This document shows, one piece after another, positions 38,971 to 52,000 of a stretch of 64,000 bases of DNA. The notes below the pieces were generated by a model. The model searched no databases. It was not told the origin of the DNA and saw only the letters and a list, made by a program, of their open reading frames with translations. The number at the start of each line of letters is the position of its first letter. Position 1 is the first letter of the stretch. Origin of the DNA: Branchiostoma lanceolatum (Eukaryota; Chordata; Leptocardii; Amphioxiformes; Branchiostomatidae); NCBI RefSeq assembly GCF_035083965.1, contig NC_089731.1:9956001-10020000 (forward strand). Reading direction: 5' to 3'. The translations under genes were made by a program, and so were the position numbers.

Positions 38971-40385
38971 GTAGGTGTTCCTAAGGTGGTGTATTGTATG
39001 TCTGTGATGGTCAGATAAGTACGTTTTTCAAAGTTTCTTGTCATGATGCATCATGACCGCTTGGTCACTCGATTAATTACGATTCAGAAAGATAGATGCA
39101 ATATTTGTCGACGTTTAAACAACACCTGTAGCAACTGTATTCTAGCCCTGTCACCGTAGTTGTTTATACATTGAGTCAAATATACCTGCACACCTCCTCA
39201 CAGAATATATCTCAAACGTTATAGCAACGTTATAGCAACAGCACAGCAAGCAAGTTTTGAAGCGACCTATGACCCAGTTGCGTTACCAAATTTATAAAAC
39301 CTTCATATTATGTAACGTCAATGCGCAGGTTGAAAATAGCGCCTATCGTCGCAGAATTTTGCACTATGCCATGTTTTTCTCGAAAAAAGATTTTTCATGA
39401 CCTGTTGTATTAGTAATTTGAACAATTTTTAAATAGAATGTTGACCTGACCGGCTGACCCACTAGAAGAGCATGTAGAAAGTTTAGAAATTATTATACAA
39501 AATTCAATTGAATATCTCAAGGATGCCAGTCACATACGCAGGTTAAGGTATAGATAACAGTAACAAAAGTTTAAAAACCAAGATGCCATCACCATCTATT
39601 GAATTTGAATGGTTTATCATATGCAAGAGGTCTGACATCCTTTTATTTATTGGAATTTTCCTACTAGAAGTGCTATAAAATTGTACATGCATGTATTCCA
39701 AATATTCAAGAGTACAATGCATTGCTAATTAGAAACAATGTTGTACAGAATGCTAAAACTCGAAGTTACAGACATTTTGAAAGAAGGGGTAAGAAATTCC
39801 AGTTGAACTTTATCCAAATGTTGGAGATGGTTCTCAGCCTTTCAGACCAAAACAATCACCTTTTGTGTGAGAACTGCGCAACTGTGACAGAATCAATTCT
39901 TCACGGTCATGGGTATGAGCTCAAGGCTAACAGACACAGCACTGTTTTGATGGACTTGTTTGATCATGCATAAACATAAGGTCGTCAAAAGGCAGCAAGG
40001 GAAACCTCCTCTATCCATTAAAAGAAGTTAAAGGCTTGATTTTTCCCGACTCGCACACACATCTTACATGAATACCGGTAGCTGGGTTATAATTTAATAT
40101 AATTTTGTTACATTCATGTTGCATGTTTTCTTTTCGTATGTCTAATTTGTGGCAAATTGAATTAGTCTGAGTGGTTTCCCTGTTGCCAATAAAAGCAACC
40201 TCTGGCAGAAAGCCAGGTGCTTTATATGTATTTATTCCAATGCTGATTAATTTGTGTCAACACTTTTGTATTGTAGTCAGAGAACAGTTCTGCTCCTGCT
40301 GACTGCACAGAGTATTCTTCTTAGTAAATGAGAAGATTTTCTCTCCTTTCAGGTCTGATAGAAACATACAAAGTCACTGGTAACC

Positions 40386-43300
40386 ATGGCAATGCGTCAG
40401 CTGGTAGAGGGGGAGTGTGGAGGTGCCAACCCTCTGATGAAGTTAACCACACACTTCACCCAGGACAAGACTCTGAGACAGGAGGGGCTGAGGCCAGGCT
40501 TTCCTGCAGCGAGGGGACTGCCTGTGGTACAGAATCCTTATCATGAATCAGTTCTTTGAAAATTAATATGATTTAGAGCAAAGTGAATGCTTGATTAGGA
40601 TACATCCAGAGTAAAGGACTGCATTGATTTCTGTAACGTTACTACTTTTAACAATTGTTTATCTTACAGTACATCATTGTAAACAAGAATTGTTCTAGAT
40701 GTTGATATATATCTAACCTGTATTGTACCAAACTTACTTCTAAGTGTCAATGCTGGGAGGTCTTACGTTTGTACGACTATGACAAATATAACCATTTCAA
40801 TTGTAGAATAAGTTCTTCAATGTCATGTTCTTCTCATCTTGTTATGTTCCGCTGTCCTATTTCTCAGACACCTGACAGATTTGCTGAAGCCTCGGAGGAA
40901 CAGGTAACATTTTTTTTTGCACTGATTTAAAACTAAAAAAATCTCAATCTTCATTTCTTTGACACAAACCTGTATTTAGCAGCATCACTCACACCTTGCC
41001 ACTCATACTGTAATATTTTGTTCCCATATTGTCTAGTTGGTGAATGAGTTTCTGGCAGACCAGCGTAGCCATGCTGCCCCCACAACCTTCCGTATGGATG
41101 CTCTCATGCAGGAGATGAGAGAAATCGAGGATGCTGAGATGAGAAGTAGACTTGCTCAAGGTTAAAAAAAAATCACATTATTGTTTTTGCATCAAACCTA
41201 GTCTGTGTAACGCAAACTCCGCTGTCCAAAGCTGTAATGGCCCCTCCTTCTAGGGGGCGGCTGCTATAGGCGCAATTCAATCAGTCTACATCAAACCTAT
41301 TGCATTGGTTACCTTTCTTGTGATTTGTATAATTGTGATATCTGTTGCTTCTCTTTAATGAAACAAAGTCTGCAAAAAGATTGTATCTTTTCTTCTAGCA
41401 CCCAATGTAGCTGACCTTGCCACGTCTGCAAACTGGGCGGATGAGTACCTGGTAAAGGAAGGGACGGACCTGAATGACTCAGACTGGTCCAAGGAGTTTG
41501 TAGATGATCCCCTCAGTAGATATGCAGGTGAGACCGTAACATGTATAAGACTATCTTCTTAACTTACAAAATCACATTTTCTCTTTGTATTTGTAATACA
41601 ATATTATCATCCTCAGTCTTCTTGCTATGTCACAATAGTAATTATTAGTAGTAGCAGTAATTAAGAGTTGCAACATTCCCCTGGCATTGTTATCTGTAGG
41701 TTAGAAGTTTTTACTAACGAGTAATGTTTTTTAATCTTTATGACACAATAATGAACAATATCATAACTCCAATGTCCCAAACCATGACTCATGTCTTGAT
41801 TACTCCTAGGTCCAGATATTCTCCCATTGGAACAGGCTGATGCCAAGTGGGCCCATGAGTACTTAGAACAAGCGGAAGATAAAACATGGTTGGTAACACT
41901 GTTTTTGTTTCTTCCAGAGATTGAACATATGTTACAACACCTCAGTTTCTATTTCATTTTGAATGAAATACATAATGCATTTGTGATGTTAATCAATTTA
42001 TATTCTGTTTTGCAGGACAGAAGAATTTGTCAAATTAGAAGATGAAGCAGATACAAAATGGTATGCATATCTACTAGAAATTTAATGTTACAGAATACAA
42101 GTGTGTACAAGAGGTAAAACAACATAGAATTTTTAAGCCTTCATGGTTGGAAAGCTCAATTATATGGTACATGTGTAGTATTTGATTGCACAAATCATAC
42201 AAACAGAATTGTTGGATTTAGGTTTGGGGAATAGTTTCATGCACAGTGTCCGTTTTGCAGGGCTGAAGAGTTTACAGACAAAGATAACGAACTTGCCAGA
42301 ACAGCCAATCAGCTGCTGCAGTCTGTAGACGACCCCAAATTAACCAACTCTGAGGTAAGCCATCTTCTCCTGATGGATATTATAACATTTGTTTAACATG
42401 TTTTTTATCAAAAGGCACTGTGGTGTAATTTCACTTGATGCAGGGGTTAGCATGTGAAGCAATCTTGCTTTGCTGCCAGAAAAGTGCAATTATAGGACAA
42501 ATGTACAAATCCTGTACAGCACACAATTGAGGGGAGGTGGTAGCTACTAAACATTGGGTTGTTTTGTGTTACCTATACAAAATGAAAATCTCCATACCAA
42601 CGAAATGGTTGTTTATCTTCCAGACAGAAGAATTTGTCTTCCCTATGTCTGTTGACAAGGTCTGCTCTCTTCTCTTAATACTGGCATTGACTCCATAGAC
42701 ATAAACAGAAACAAAGATCACTTATGTTTCTTATAAAACCCATCTTAAAACTTGATTACTTTGCCTTGGAAAGAGATTGTTATAGGTTATTTTGTGTTGA
42801 ATGAAAAATTTCTGAACGTAATGCCTAGATTGAAAAGAGAGGCACTTAATTTTGACACAACCCTGTTGAAAAGAAAAATTACCTTCTGCACAAATCATGG
42901 TTCAAAGAGTGTTAAAAAAGAAATTGTTTGCAAATTGCACCTTTTCACCAAGTAAGGGAATGTGGTTTTAGTTTTGCTCAATGTGTACCTTCAAACTGAA
43001 TCGTTTGTCATTGGCGTTTGCTGACAGGATCCTTTCTGTTCTGTCTGTTTAGTTCATGAAGTTTGTGAAGAAGATAGGCGAGGGGGATGTGACAATAGAG
43101 GGGAACCAGGTTATAGACCAGACAGCTGACAGGGAAGCTGAAAAGTGGACAGAACAGTTTGCTAGAGAACAGGTATATGTCGTCCATGCTGCGTTGTGTT
43201 CTATGTACTGTCCTATCATTTTATGCAGTGCCATAAGTTTAGTTTGTCAACGTTTTATTCTCAAACTCCTATGTTCACATCTCCCCTACCTTTCCCACAA

Positions 43301-46300
43301 ATTTGCCCCAGTGAAAAATCTTTGCCCCCCTCCCCACAGTTTGTCATAATTTTGTTTCTTCTACTATTTTCTTGCAAACTTCTTCGCTGACCGATTTGTG
43401 CCCCCCTCCCCAGGGTTGGCAGCCGGGCACACAAGAGGAGGAGTGGGTTAGACAGTTCCAACAGGAACCAGACGTGTTGAACTTTGACACTGATGAGGCC
43501 AGACAACAGTTGGAGGTGAAGAGAATTATCTGTTTGACTGACCATTCTTAAGGAAGTAGCTGCAGCTGACTTGATATTCAGATCTTTTGGAAATAAAAGT
43601 TGAATTTTGATCAACTCGCATGAAGAATTTTGTAGGGCAAAGTAGGATTGTGAAAACAGTCATATTGTACAGCAGCTGTACGTTAGAGTGATTTTAAATA
43701 CCTTTCTATTTGATCCAGTAGTTACTTGTTATTTAATGGGCAGACAATTGTACATTGTGCTTTGCTTATGAAATGTCATTAAGTGTTTACTGTACCTTCT
43801 GTGACAATGATTTTTCTTTCTGAAAGTAAACATTTCTCCTGTTTGTCCACTAGGCCGGTAGTGACTTCTGGGACAAGTTACAGGAGGAGTGGGACCAGTT
43901 AGCCCAGCAGGACTCCGCCCACCCCTGGCTGTCTGACTTTGACAATGTTGTAGACACTAACAAGGTGGGTGGGAAAGGGGTTTTAAGGTTCAGCAAGTTG
44001 TTTCTTAGTATTCATGCAAGACAAAGACACATTGTCAAGTTTTCTTATCAGCAATAAGAGCTCAAGAGCAATTTGAATATGGATGTCACAGAAGTCAGAA
44101 CCCTCCTAACTGATAATCACTGTTTTTCAGGATTACGCGTTTGAGGAGGATAACCCCTTGAAGGACCATCCTGATGCCTTTAAGGAAGGCATGGAGAGGT
44201 TGAAGCAGGGCGACCTGGCCAACGCTGTACTGCTGTTTGAAGCAGCTGTGCAGAAGGACCCTGATCATATGGAAGTATGTGTCATTGTGGAATAACTGTT
44301 ACACATGCTTTAGTATTATTGGTACATGTTTATCAGTTGGTTTATAATTCTTGTAAAGCACTGGATCAAAAGGTAGGGGTTTGAATCCTGACTAACTGTC
44401 GGATACTTGTCAGGCCACATTTTTCAGAGGGGATATTATATAACTTGTTGACGAGGGCCACACCATGAGCATGTTTGTGTATAGCTATTAGCAGTTCAAG
44501 AACTGAGCTATAGAATAAATCTACATCCAAGACTAGGCATAATGATTTTTGGAACATAAATGAAACAGAAGAATGTATGTATGATGTTTGTACTCTTGTC
44601 TCCAGGCGTGGCAGTATCTTGGTACAAGTCAGGCAGAGAATGAGCAAGAACAACATGCCATCAGCGCACTGAAAAGGTTTGTCAGATTCTGTACAAGCAG
44701 ATGATGGAATTTTTTTTTGCTTATGCCTGTAGATGCAATGTATTTCACATGTTCAAAGAAATTGTAAGCAAACATCCTTGCTCAATGGCAGACACAGAGA
44801 GTGATGTCAACGTGTTTATAGCTGCCATTTTTTAAGCCTTACACAAATCAGTGAGTCATTGAACCTCTTTCCAAAACACTTATACATGAGGGCCTGCATG
44901 CTCTTTTCCATGAGGTGAAGGAAGCCTATTTTTATTTTCCATAATTTGTAGGAAAGGCCCTCTTCGTCACGTAATTCGTAGCGAGGCGACCAAATTTTGC
45001 TTAATCGCCATCCTCGATTTTAGTGTAATACAGAGGGGGTTCTTCTGAAAAGTGTAAAGTGTTGTCGAGAACCCCTATGCAGACCCTCTTACATGAAGCT
45101 CTACTTATTTTACCCACCTCGACCTCCAGGTGTCTGGAGCTGCAGCCGCAGAACCTGACCGCCCTGATGGCCCTGGCCGTCAGCTACACCAACGAGTCCA
45201 TGCAGCAGCAGGCCTGTCAGACGCTCAAGTCGTGGCTCGCCAACTCCCTCAAGTACAGCAACCTGGTTCCACAGGGGGCAGAGGCAGCAGGGGCAACAGC
45301 CAAAGTCAGCTCCATGATGTCAAGGTGTGGCTTTGTCTTCAAACTAAGTTGTTGTAGAATTTCTGTTTAGCTATCCCACCTCCTTTTCTCTACTAGGTGC
45401 TCACATCATGTAAAAGGAGCTTCCCATCTAGATAATTTTAAAAACGCTTGCAGTCAGATGTGTAAAGGTTAGGTATGACAGGTCGTTCAGTGCAATAATA
45501 ACCAGCTGCTTCCGCACCACGTGCCTGCAAAGCTGGTGTGTTATACCGGATATACAGATTACAGATACAGAATAAGGGAGTTTGTCAGTTTTTCTGAAGG
45601 AGGGTGAAGTCCTGGTTGAAAATACATTGAGTATGCTTTGCTTTTCTTGGGATGAAAATTTTCTTGGGATGAAAATTTGAACAGAGTAACATGCTGAAAA
45701 TACATTGAGTGTTCTTTACTTTTGCTAGGATGAAAGTTATGACAGATAATATGTGTTCTTTTTGCAGTGAGCTACACGATGAGGTTCGAGACCTGTTCAT
45801 CCAAGCGGCAAGGAGAGCGCCCAAGGACAACATCGACCCAGATGTGCAGTGTGGTCTGGGGGTGCTGTTTAACCTGTCTGGGGAGTACGACAAGGCTGTG
45901 GACTGTTTCAATGCTGCCCTGGCTGTCAGACCAGAGGTAGGGATGGATGGGAACAGACTTTGTGAAATAATGTTTAGGAGGGTGTACTGTAAGGCAAATA
46001 TGGTAGTTAAAGATTGAGAAAATGAAATGAAAGATAGATTCTGCAAAGCCCATGATTTTACTTCATTAGAAGTTAAGGATGTATGTCAAAATATTTGAAA
46101 ATAGAGTCTTTTCACTACATCATACATGTACCCATCAGTGAAAAAGTTTTGCTTGGAACAATGTTTCTTAACTACTTATGCAAATCTGAGCAGGTAGCTT
46201 TGTTTGTGTACTTGTGCAGGATTCGCTCCTGTGGAACAGACTGGGCGCCACCTTAGCCAATGGGAACAGGAGTGAGGAGGCGATCCAGGCGTACCGACGA

Positions 46301-47509
46301 GCCCTCCAGCTGCGGCCCGGGTTCGTACGCAGCAGGTACAACCTGGGCATCAGCTGTGTCAACCTGGGGGTGTACAAGTAAGGCTCAGTCATTCTGTAGT
46401 AAGCCTGGGGTGTACAAGTAAGGCTTAGTCATTCTGTAGTAAACCTGGGGGTGTACAAGTAAGGCTCAGTCATTCTGTAGTAAACCTGGGGGTGTACAAG
46501 TAAGGCTTAGTCATTCTGTAGTAAACCTGGGGGTGTACAAGTAAGGCTTAGTCATTCTGTAGTAAACCTGGGGGTGTACAAGTAAGGCTTAGTCATTCTG
46601 TAGTAAACCTGGGGGTGTACAAGTAAGGCTTAGTCATTCTGTAGTAAACCTGGGGGTGTACAAGTAAGGCTTAGTCATTCTGTAGTAAACCTGGGGGTGT
46701 ACAAGTAAGGCTTAGTCATTCTGTAGTAAACCTGGGGGTGTACAAGTAAGGCTTAGTCATTCTGTAGTAAACCTGGGGGTGTACAAGTAAGGCTCAGTCA
46801 TTCTGTAGTAAACCTGGGGGTGTACAAGTAAGGCTTAGTCATTCTGTAGTAAACCTGGGGGTGTACAAGTAAGGCTTAGTCATTCTGTAGTAAACCTGGG
46901 GGTGTACAAGTTAGGCTCAGTCGTTCTGTAGTAAAGCTGGGGATGTACTAGTAGGGCTCAGTCATTCTATAGTAAACCTGGGGGTGTACAAGTACGTACA
47001 TTCTGTACTGATAGATGACTTCCACATGCCTTGAGTTGGAAAAATAAATCTGGCAACTTTTGAATGACAGGTGATCATATGTAGTAATGAGAGCTTCATG
47101 TCAATCCTTAACCAAATGTGCTTGTTGGGATCTCAAAGTTTGTGTGATCAAACTTCATGAACCAGTCATCAGAGGTACATGATACAAAGGCATAGAGAAG
47201 TGCACAATATCCAATTGTATATTACATTGCAAGTCCTGTTGCACTGAATTGCATACTTCTACAATGAAATTATGTTCAAACATTTCTGTCGTTAATAGGG
47301 AAGCGGTGGAACACTTCCTGACAGCCTTGAACATGCAGAGAGCGGGCAAGGGTCCCAAGGGAGAGGCGGCGCTCATGTCGGAGAACATCTGGAGCACCCT
47401 GCGCATGGCCATCTCGCTCATGGGGCGGCCAGAACTCTACGCACACTGTGACCACAAGGACCTAGACGCCTTGAATAGTGAGTTTCGTCTGCACGAGGTG
47501 GAAGTCTGA
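40386..47509 (+). CDS. PEX5: Peroxisomal targeting signal 1 receptor PEX5
   Basis: Coding exons: 40386-40526, 40868-40903, 41037-41160, 41399-41527, 41810-41888, 42016-42060, 42261-42354, [42624-42659 optional], 43053-43172, 43414-43515, 43854-43964, 44131-44274, 44606-44676, 45130-45324, 45768-45936, 46220-46377, 47299-47509. Phases agree; 642 residues, or 654 with the optional exon (human 639). PEX5 is the cycling cytosolic receptor that binds the C-terminal SKL signal and docks at PEX14/PEX13. The start [19 protein letters not shown] keeps Cys11, the site of export-linked monoubiquitination. The N-terminal half has LVNEF and seven W-x3-F/Y pentapeptides for PEX14 (WADEY, WSKEF, WAHEY, WTEEF, WAEEF, WTEQF, WVRQF). 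The region around [10 protein letters not shown] matches the PEX7-binding segment. The last exons encode the TPR domain ([52 protein letters not shown]). Confidence 0.96.
41205..41285 (+). repeat. Dispersed repeat, copy 2
   Basis: Second copy of the CTAGTCTGTGTAACGCAAAC repeat, in the PEX5 intron between exons 41037-41160 and 41399-41527. Confidence 0.65.
42624..42659 (+). CDS. PEX5: Optional PEX5 mini-exon
   Basis: An in-frame 36-nt segment with an acceptor (TTCCAG) and a weak donor (AAG|GTCTGC) between exons 42261-42354 and 43053-43172. It would insert [12 protein letters not shown]. Its first 15 bases repeat exactly the TEEFV codons of exon 42016-42060, so it is either a duplicated partial exon used in some transcripts or a relic. 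Human PEX5 reads straight through this junction. Confidence 0.35.
44888..45088. mobile_element. 201-bp TIR element (GAGGGTCTGCATG family) in PEX5 intron
   Basis: Ends are GAGGGCCTGCATG and CATGCAGACCCTC, inverted to each other, flanked by ATACAT (44882) and TTACAT (45089), a likely 6-bp target duplication with one change. The interior matches the inverted copy at 62030-62237 along most of its length. No coding capacity, hence a MITE. It ends only 41 bp before the acceptor of PEX5 exon 45130-45324. Confidence 0.85.
45474..45572 (+). mobile_element. Short interspersed repeat, copy 2
   Basis: Diverged copy of the 11215-11316 repeat, with the CACCACGTGCCTG core and ATTACAGATACAG tail, in the PEX5 intron after exon 45130-45324. 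Confidence 0.65.
46365..47000 (+). repeat. 41-bp minisatellite copying the PEX5 exon-17 donor
   Basis: The unit is AACCTGGGGGTGTACAAGTA followed by AGGCTTAGTCATTCTGTAGTA. Copies of GTAC begin at 46372 (in the exon), 46412, 46453, 46494 and then every 41 bp to 46986, so about 16 copies with the first being the real exon end and splice donor. The last three are diverged (GTTAGG, AGTAGG, GTACGT at the donor position). The array lies at the start of intron 46378-47298. Confidence 0.95.
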
Positions 47510-48718
47510 GGTGTGTTTTTCTACAATATCGGAGGAAGACTCAACGCTGTCATTTAAGAGAAAACCTCACAGTTTGAAGTTGAAGGAATTGTACAGTATT
47601 TTGGGGCCGGCAGATACTGTTTCAAGTGTGATCTGTATTTATGGGAGGGGGTTATGGAAGTGATAAATACCAGGACATGAAACAGGGCAAAGGTTAGATG
47701 TACATCACAATTATGTGTTACCCGTTTCTATTGTAGAGAAACCTTACAAGCCACAGTGCAGGCATTCTGGATAAATGGTGATGAATTTTCTGGTCATTTT
47801 GATATTTAGCAATGTTCAAGTCTATGCATTGCACTGTATGTTTTAAGATTTGTTGATTCTGCACAAATTTTTTTGCTTTATGTAAGCATGGTGATCATGA
47901 CAGATATTGATATGATAAAGATTAATTGTATCTAATTTATTATGCAAGAGTGCTAAACTTAACCTTGTAATGTGGCTTATGAGCATACTGTGGTCAAGTG
48001 TCGATATGACTTATACGATTTGTGTTCAGCTAGGTGACATGCTTAGACAGTATGTAGTCATGTTGTAGGCAAACTATTGAATGAGTGTGGTATTGGGTCT
48101 AAGGGTACACAATTTGAAGAGAATGTTTAAATCTTCCAAGATATTGGAGTGAAATCTTGAAGACATGTACATGGTAAGTTTGAATTATTAAGCTTGGGCA
48201 TACATTTTTTAGGGTCCGTGACATGTACTCTGTACATATAATGCAAACATTTATATCACATAACATTGCTGTGATTATTTTGGATACTTTACTTCAGATA
48301 GTTGAGATTCAGAGTGCTACAAGCAACTTTGTAAATTGAAATGTGTTTATGGAATGCTACTGTGACAATGGTGTCAAGAAAGCAAAGTAATTATTCTGGA
48401 AGAAACATTAAATATATCTCACCACTATGATCACACACAAAGATATACTTTAGGCATATGTAATAACTGAATGAGGATTTTGTTTATTCTACAACAAAGT
48501 ATGGATGTGGATGAAGGCTTTGTTTCCTAACATTGTCCGATCTCTGTTACTGGTGCTTGAAAATGAGAGAAAATAATGGACAGCAAAAGTTTTCCGGGTT
48601 TGCTTCTAGCCATTAACAAAACTTGTCTGAATTTTTAGAAGGTGTACTAAGAGCTGTTTGTAACAACTATAAAAATCTCCCACATATCTACAAATTTCTC
48701 ATGCAAATACATGTATGC

Positions 48719-48724
48719 AATAAA
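48719..48724 (+). terminator. PEX5: PEX5 polyadenylation signal
   Basis: AATAAA about 1.2 kb after the stop codon. It is the best candidate in the 47,510-49,020 stretch, which otherwise holds AT-rich 3'UTR sequence. On the other strand a TTTATT at 48483-48488 could serve MRPL47, in which case the two 3'UTRs overlap. Confidence 0.5.
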
Positions 48725-49020
48725 GTATGCTTAGTTTTGAGGTATGACTTCTGATTTACACCTTTACTGTAATACACAGTTATACAGGTTCTGAGTCTTC
48801 TTACTATTCCTGTACATATTGATGCTTTGATAGGATGAATACCAGTATTTATGAAATATCTGGAACGTAGTTATTGTTACTTCAGATGAACAGTGGCTGG
48901 TTTAGGTTCATCCATTACAAAGTCAGCTAGTGTACTACCCCAGGTGGAACAGACTTGGCACATGGCAGGCCTTCTTCATCTTGTCCACAGCTCAGGAATA
49001 TATATGAGGACGAAACTGCT

Positions 49021-52000
49021 CTAATATTCCTTCTCGATCTCCCGGAGTCTCTGCTCCTTGTCCCACTGTTTCTTCTCCTCCCGTTCCTCCCAGGGCGTCT
49101 TCTGGTCCTTCAGGTTGGGGAACTTCTCCACCATCTTGGCCCACCAGCGGCGCTCCGAGTGCGCCTGGGCAAACTGCCTCTTCTGGTGCTTCTCTTCTCG
49201 CAGTCTGAGAGAAAAACAATTCAGAGAATAAGCTGAGAATTCAACAAGCTATGTCCAGGAAGCAACAGTTTAATATACTAGTTTTCAAAAAGGTACCTTT
49301 ATTATATTAATATAGAGCAACTAGTCTTTTACAGAAGAAGAAAAGGAGTCTTTCACAATTGTAATGCTGGTAGGTGATTTTCATATTTAAACTAGTTTTG
49401 TAAGACTCAATTTGACTTATTTCAGAAGTAAGGAAGTACGTGTTTCCTTTTAGTAAATTGTATGATAGTCTACATGGCAACAAATGTATAGAGCACCAAA
49501 ACAACACTTTTATGCCATCTGTGGTGTAGAACGACTACATTTTTGCTGACCAGTAACCGTTGATCTGACACTGCAATGTACCTTATGTAATACTCCACAA
49601 AAGTGGGGAAGGTCCAGTATCTCTTGTTGAAGGACGTGTTCATCCACACGGGCATGGGGTACGGTTTGAAGCGCCGGTAGTACTTCTGACCGAAGACGTT
49701 GAAAAGGAATTTCCCAGGAACCTCTTCCTCCCTCCCCGTTTTCAGCAAGCGGAGCGCCTTCTCCCGCTCCAGCAGGACTTCAAGCAGGTTCTCCATGGAC
49801 TCTGTAACCTGGACAGAGGGGAGAACCAAGTTCTTCACTTCACAGAATCATGCAGTAAACAGATCTGTAATGATAACTCATGTTTGCAATACACTGCTAG
49901 CACTCAAACATATATCACGTATCAAACATAACATCACTCAGCATTTAAATGCAAAGGGAATAAATGTCCTAGTTACATTGTATGTTCTCTTGGTGTGAGA
50001 CATTATATCTATAATCAGCAGTAATATTTTGTTCTTATTTGGCCAGTCTTGCCTTGTCTAGTCGTTCCTCGCTGGGCATCCTCTCAACCTGTCTGTGCGC
50101 CTCCTGTTCCAGGGTCAGCAGCATGTTCCTCTCCTTCAGTAACACATACCTGTGGGATAAGTCTTTTCTTTTAAAGTTTTATAACATTAAAATATGACTT
50201 TAGCAATAGTAAGCAGTCCTGAAACTTATCAAGATTCCTACATAGGCCTATTTATCATAAATTTCCAAAGGACAATTTCTAGGAAATACATATCGGCACA
50301 AGACATCGGTTTCCGAACACACCCAATCCAATCAATTTATTCTACTAGTATCATGTGTTCTTAAAATTGGTCAGACATTTTCAACCTGTACTTTTACTCT
50401 TGCTAGCCATCATCCCACAAATATGTTTTAAATGGAACAGTGTTACACCCACCATAACTTCCACAGGTCCACATTACTTTTTTGTCTGAGTTGGTCCATA
50501 GTCCAGGCATCACCTATAGATAAGAAAGCAGTTCAATTTTAGGCTAAAACTAACATCAAAATACATTTGAAGACATAGAAACTCAGAAACCTTATAGGAC
50601 TCATAGAGTCTCCTATTAGCTTTGAAAAAAGAAGTACTTTTTACAATCACACAGTTGGAGTTTGAAACTTAGTTTACAAGTATAACTATAAGATCATTTT
50701 GCTTACCATGTTTTACATTTTTCTCGCCCCAATTTTTGGGATCGTCAAAGAACTCTTCTGCACCATGATGGGAAGAACTGGTGTGGAGGGTTTTCTTGTG
50801 AACTACTGTTAAGGCCTGCAGAGCTGTTGACTGGGACATTAGAGCTGGTGTTACAGGTTGTCGTTGTTGAAAAGGCAGTCTATGGAAAACTCTTTGAGGA
50901 GATGACGTCACTGTTATGGACCTGCAAAGGATCAACAAGAAAATAAAAAAGAAACATTAAATACAACAATGGCAAAAATATTTGACTAAAAATCAGAGAC
51001 AATCAAAGTGACTTTAGAAACTAAGAGTCTTAAACTACACTAAAAATTGTGAATCGTAACAGAACCAAGTGAAACCCAGCACCAAAAGACCAGTCTAGCA
51101 ATATTCGTTCCTTTCGTTTCAAGGCATCCTCATTTGAGGTGAAGCATGATGCTTTTTCAAGTAGCTAGTGGTAGTGCAATGTGGCTTCGCTACGGCTCGC
51201 GTTTTTGGCCAAGCACACTGGCTCACCCCTACTCTTCTCGATTTTAAGTGTGTTGGGTTCTTTTACGTGCATAGGTTTGACGCTTGAGGCTAATGCCTGA
51301 AGCTCCCTCAAGGCCGCCTCATTTACGTCACTTTCTAAAATGAGGAATGCAATCTCTTACAACATTTCTGAGCTGGAGTCGACCCGTAGGATCGAACTCG
51401 GGCCCTAGGAGCCACGGAATTTGATCCAGATGGCGAAGCAGCGGGGTCGTGTAACCGCTTGCGCCACGGGGACATGCCAATAGATGTTAAATATAGAATA
51501 GTGAATGGGACCAAATGGGAACCCTGAACTTGAACTCTAATTTGCATACTCAAAAAAAGTCAAAGTTCCTTCCCGCACCGATGGTGCATAGGGCGGCACC
51601 CATCTCCGTTTCAGTAGCCCTTGGGCCACACTTTGTGCAATCACTACAGCAGGGGGCTAGTCCACTGGTAGTGGTGTGTGTTTTACTGTTTAACTTCCAT
51701 ACTATTTCCCAAATGCTGAGTGCTAAGCAGAGAAATCAGTATGTACCATTTTTACAGTCTTTGGTATGACCCGGCCGGGGTTCGAACTCACGACCTACCG
51801 TATGCAAGGCTGACACTCTACCCACTCGGCCATTGCACCGGCCCTACTGAATACCATAATATAATACTTGCATACTGAATATCATAATATACATGTGTAG
51901 TTCGAATGTGGACATCTCGAGTCTGCTAATGTTTCCAGTCTTACTTGACGGTCAAGTTCGAAGTGCCAGTCCAGTGTTTATACACTAAAGATTCATGAGA

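Noticed and set aside
39722-39973. An 84-codon open frame in PEX5 intron 1
   Set aside because: No family resemblance, no splice or promoter context and AT-rich ordinary sequence. Kept only as a note.
46378-47000. CRISPR-like array because of regular 41-bp spacing
   Set aside because: The units are directly adjacent tandem copies with no unique spacers, in a eukaryotic intron.
51769-51842. A functional tRNA gene on the minus strand
   Set aside because: A and B boxes are present but the arms do not pair as a complete cloverleaf and the sequence continues into a SINE body.
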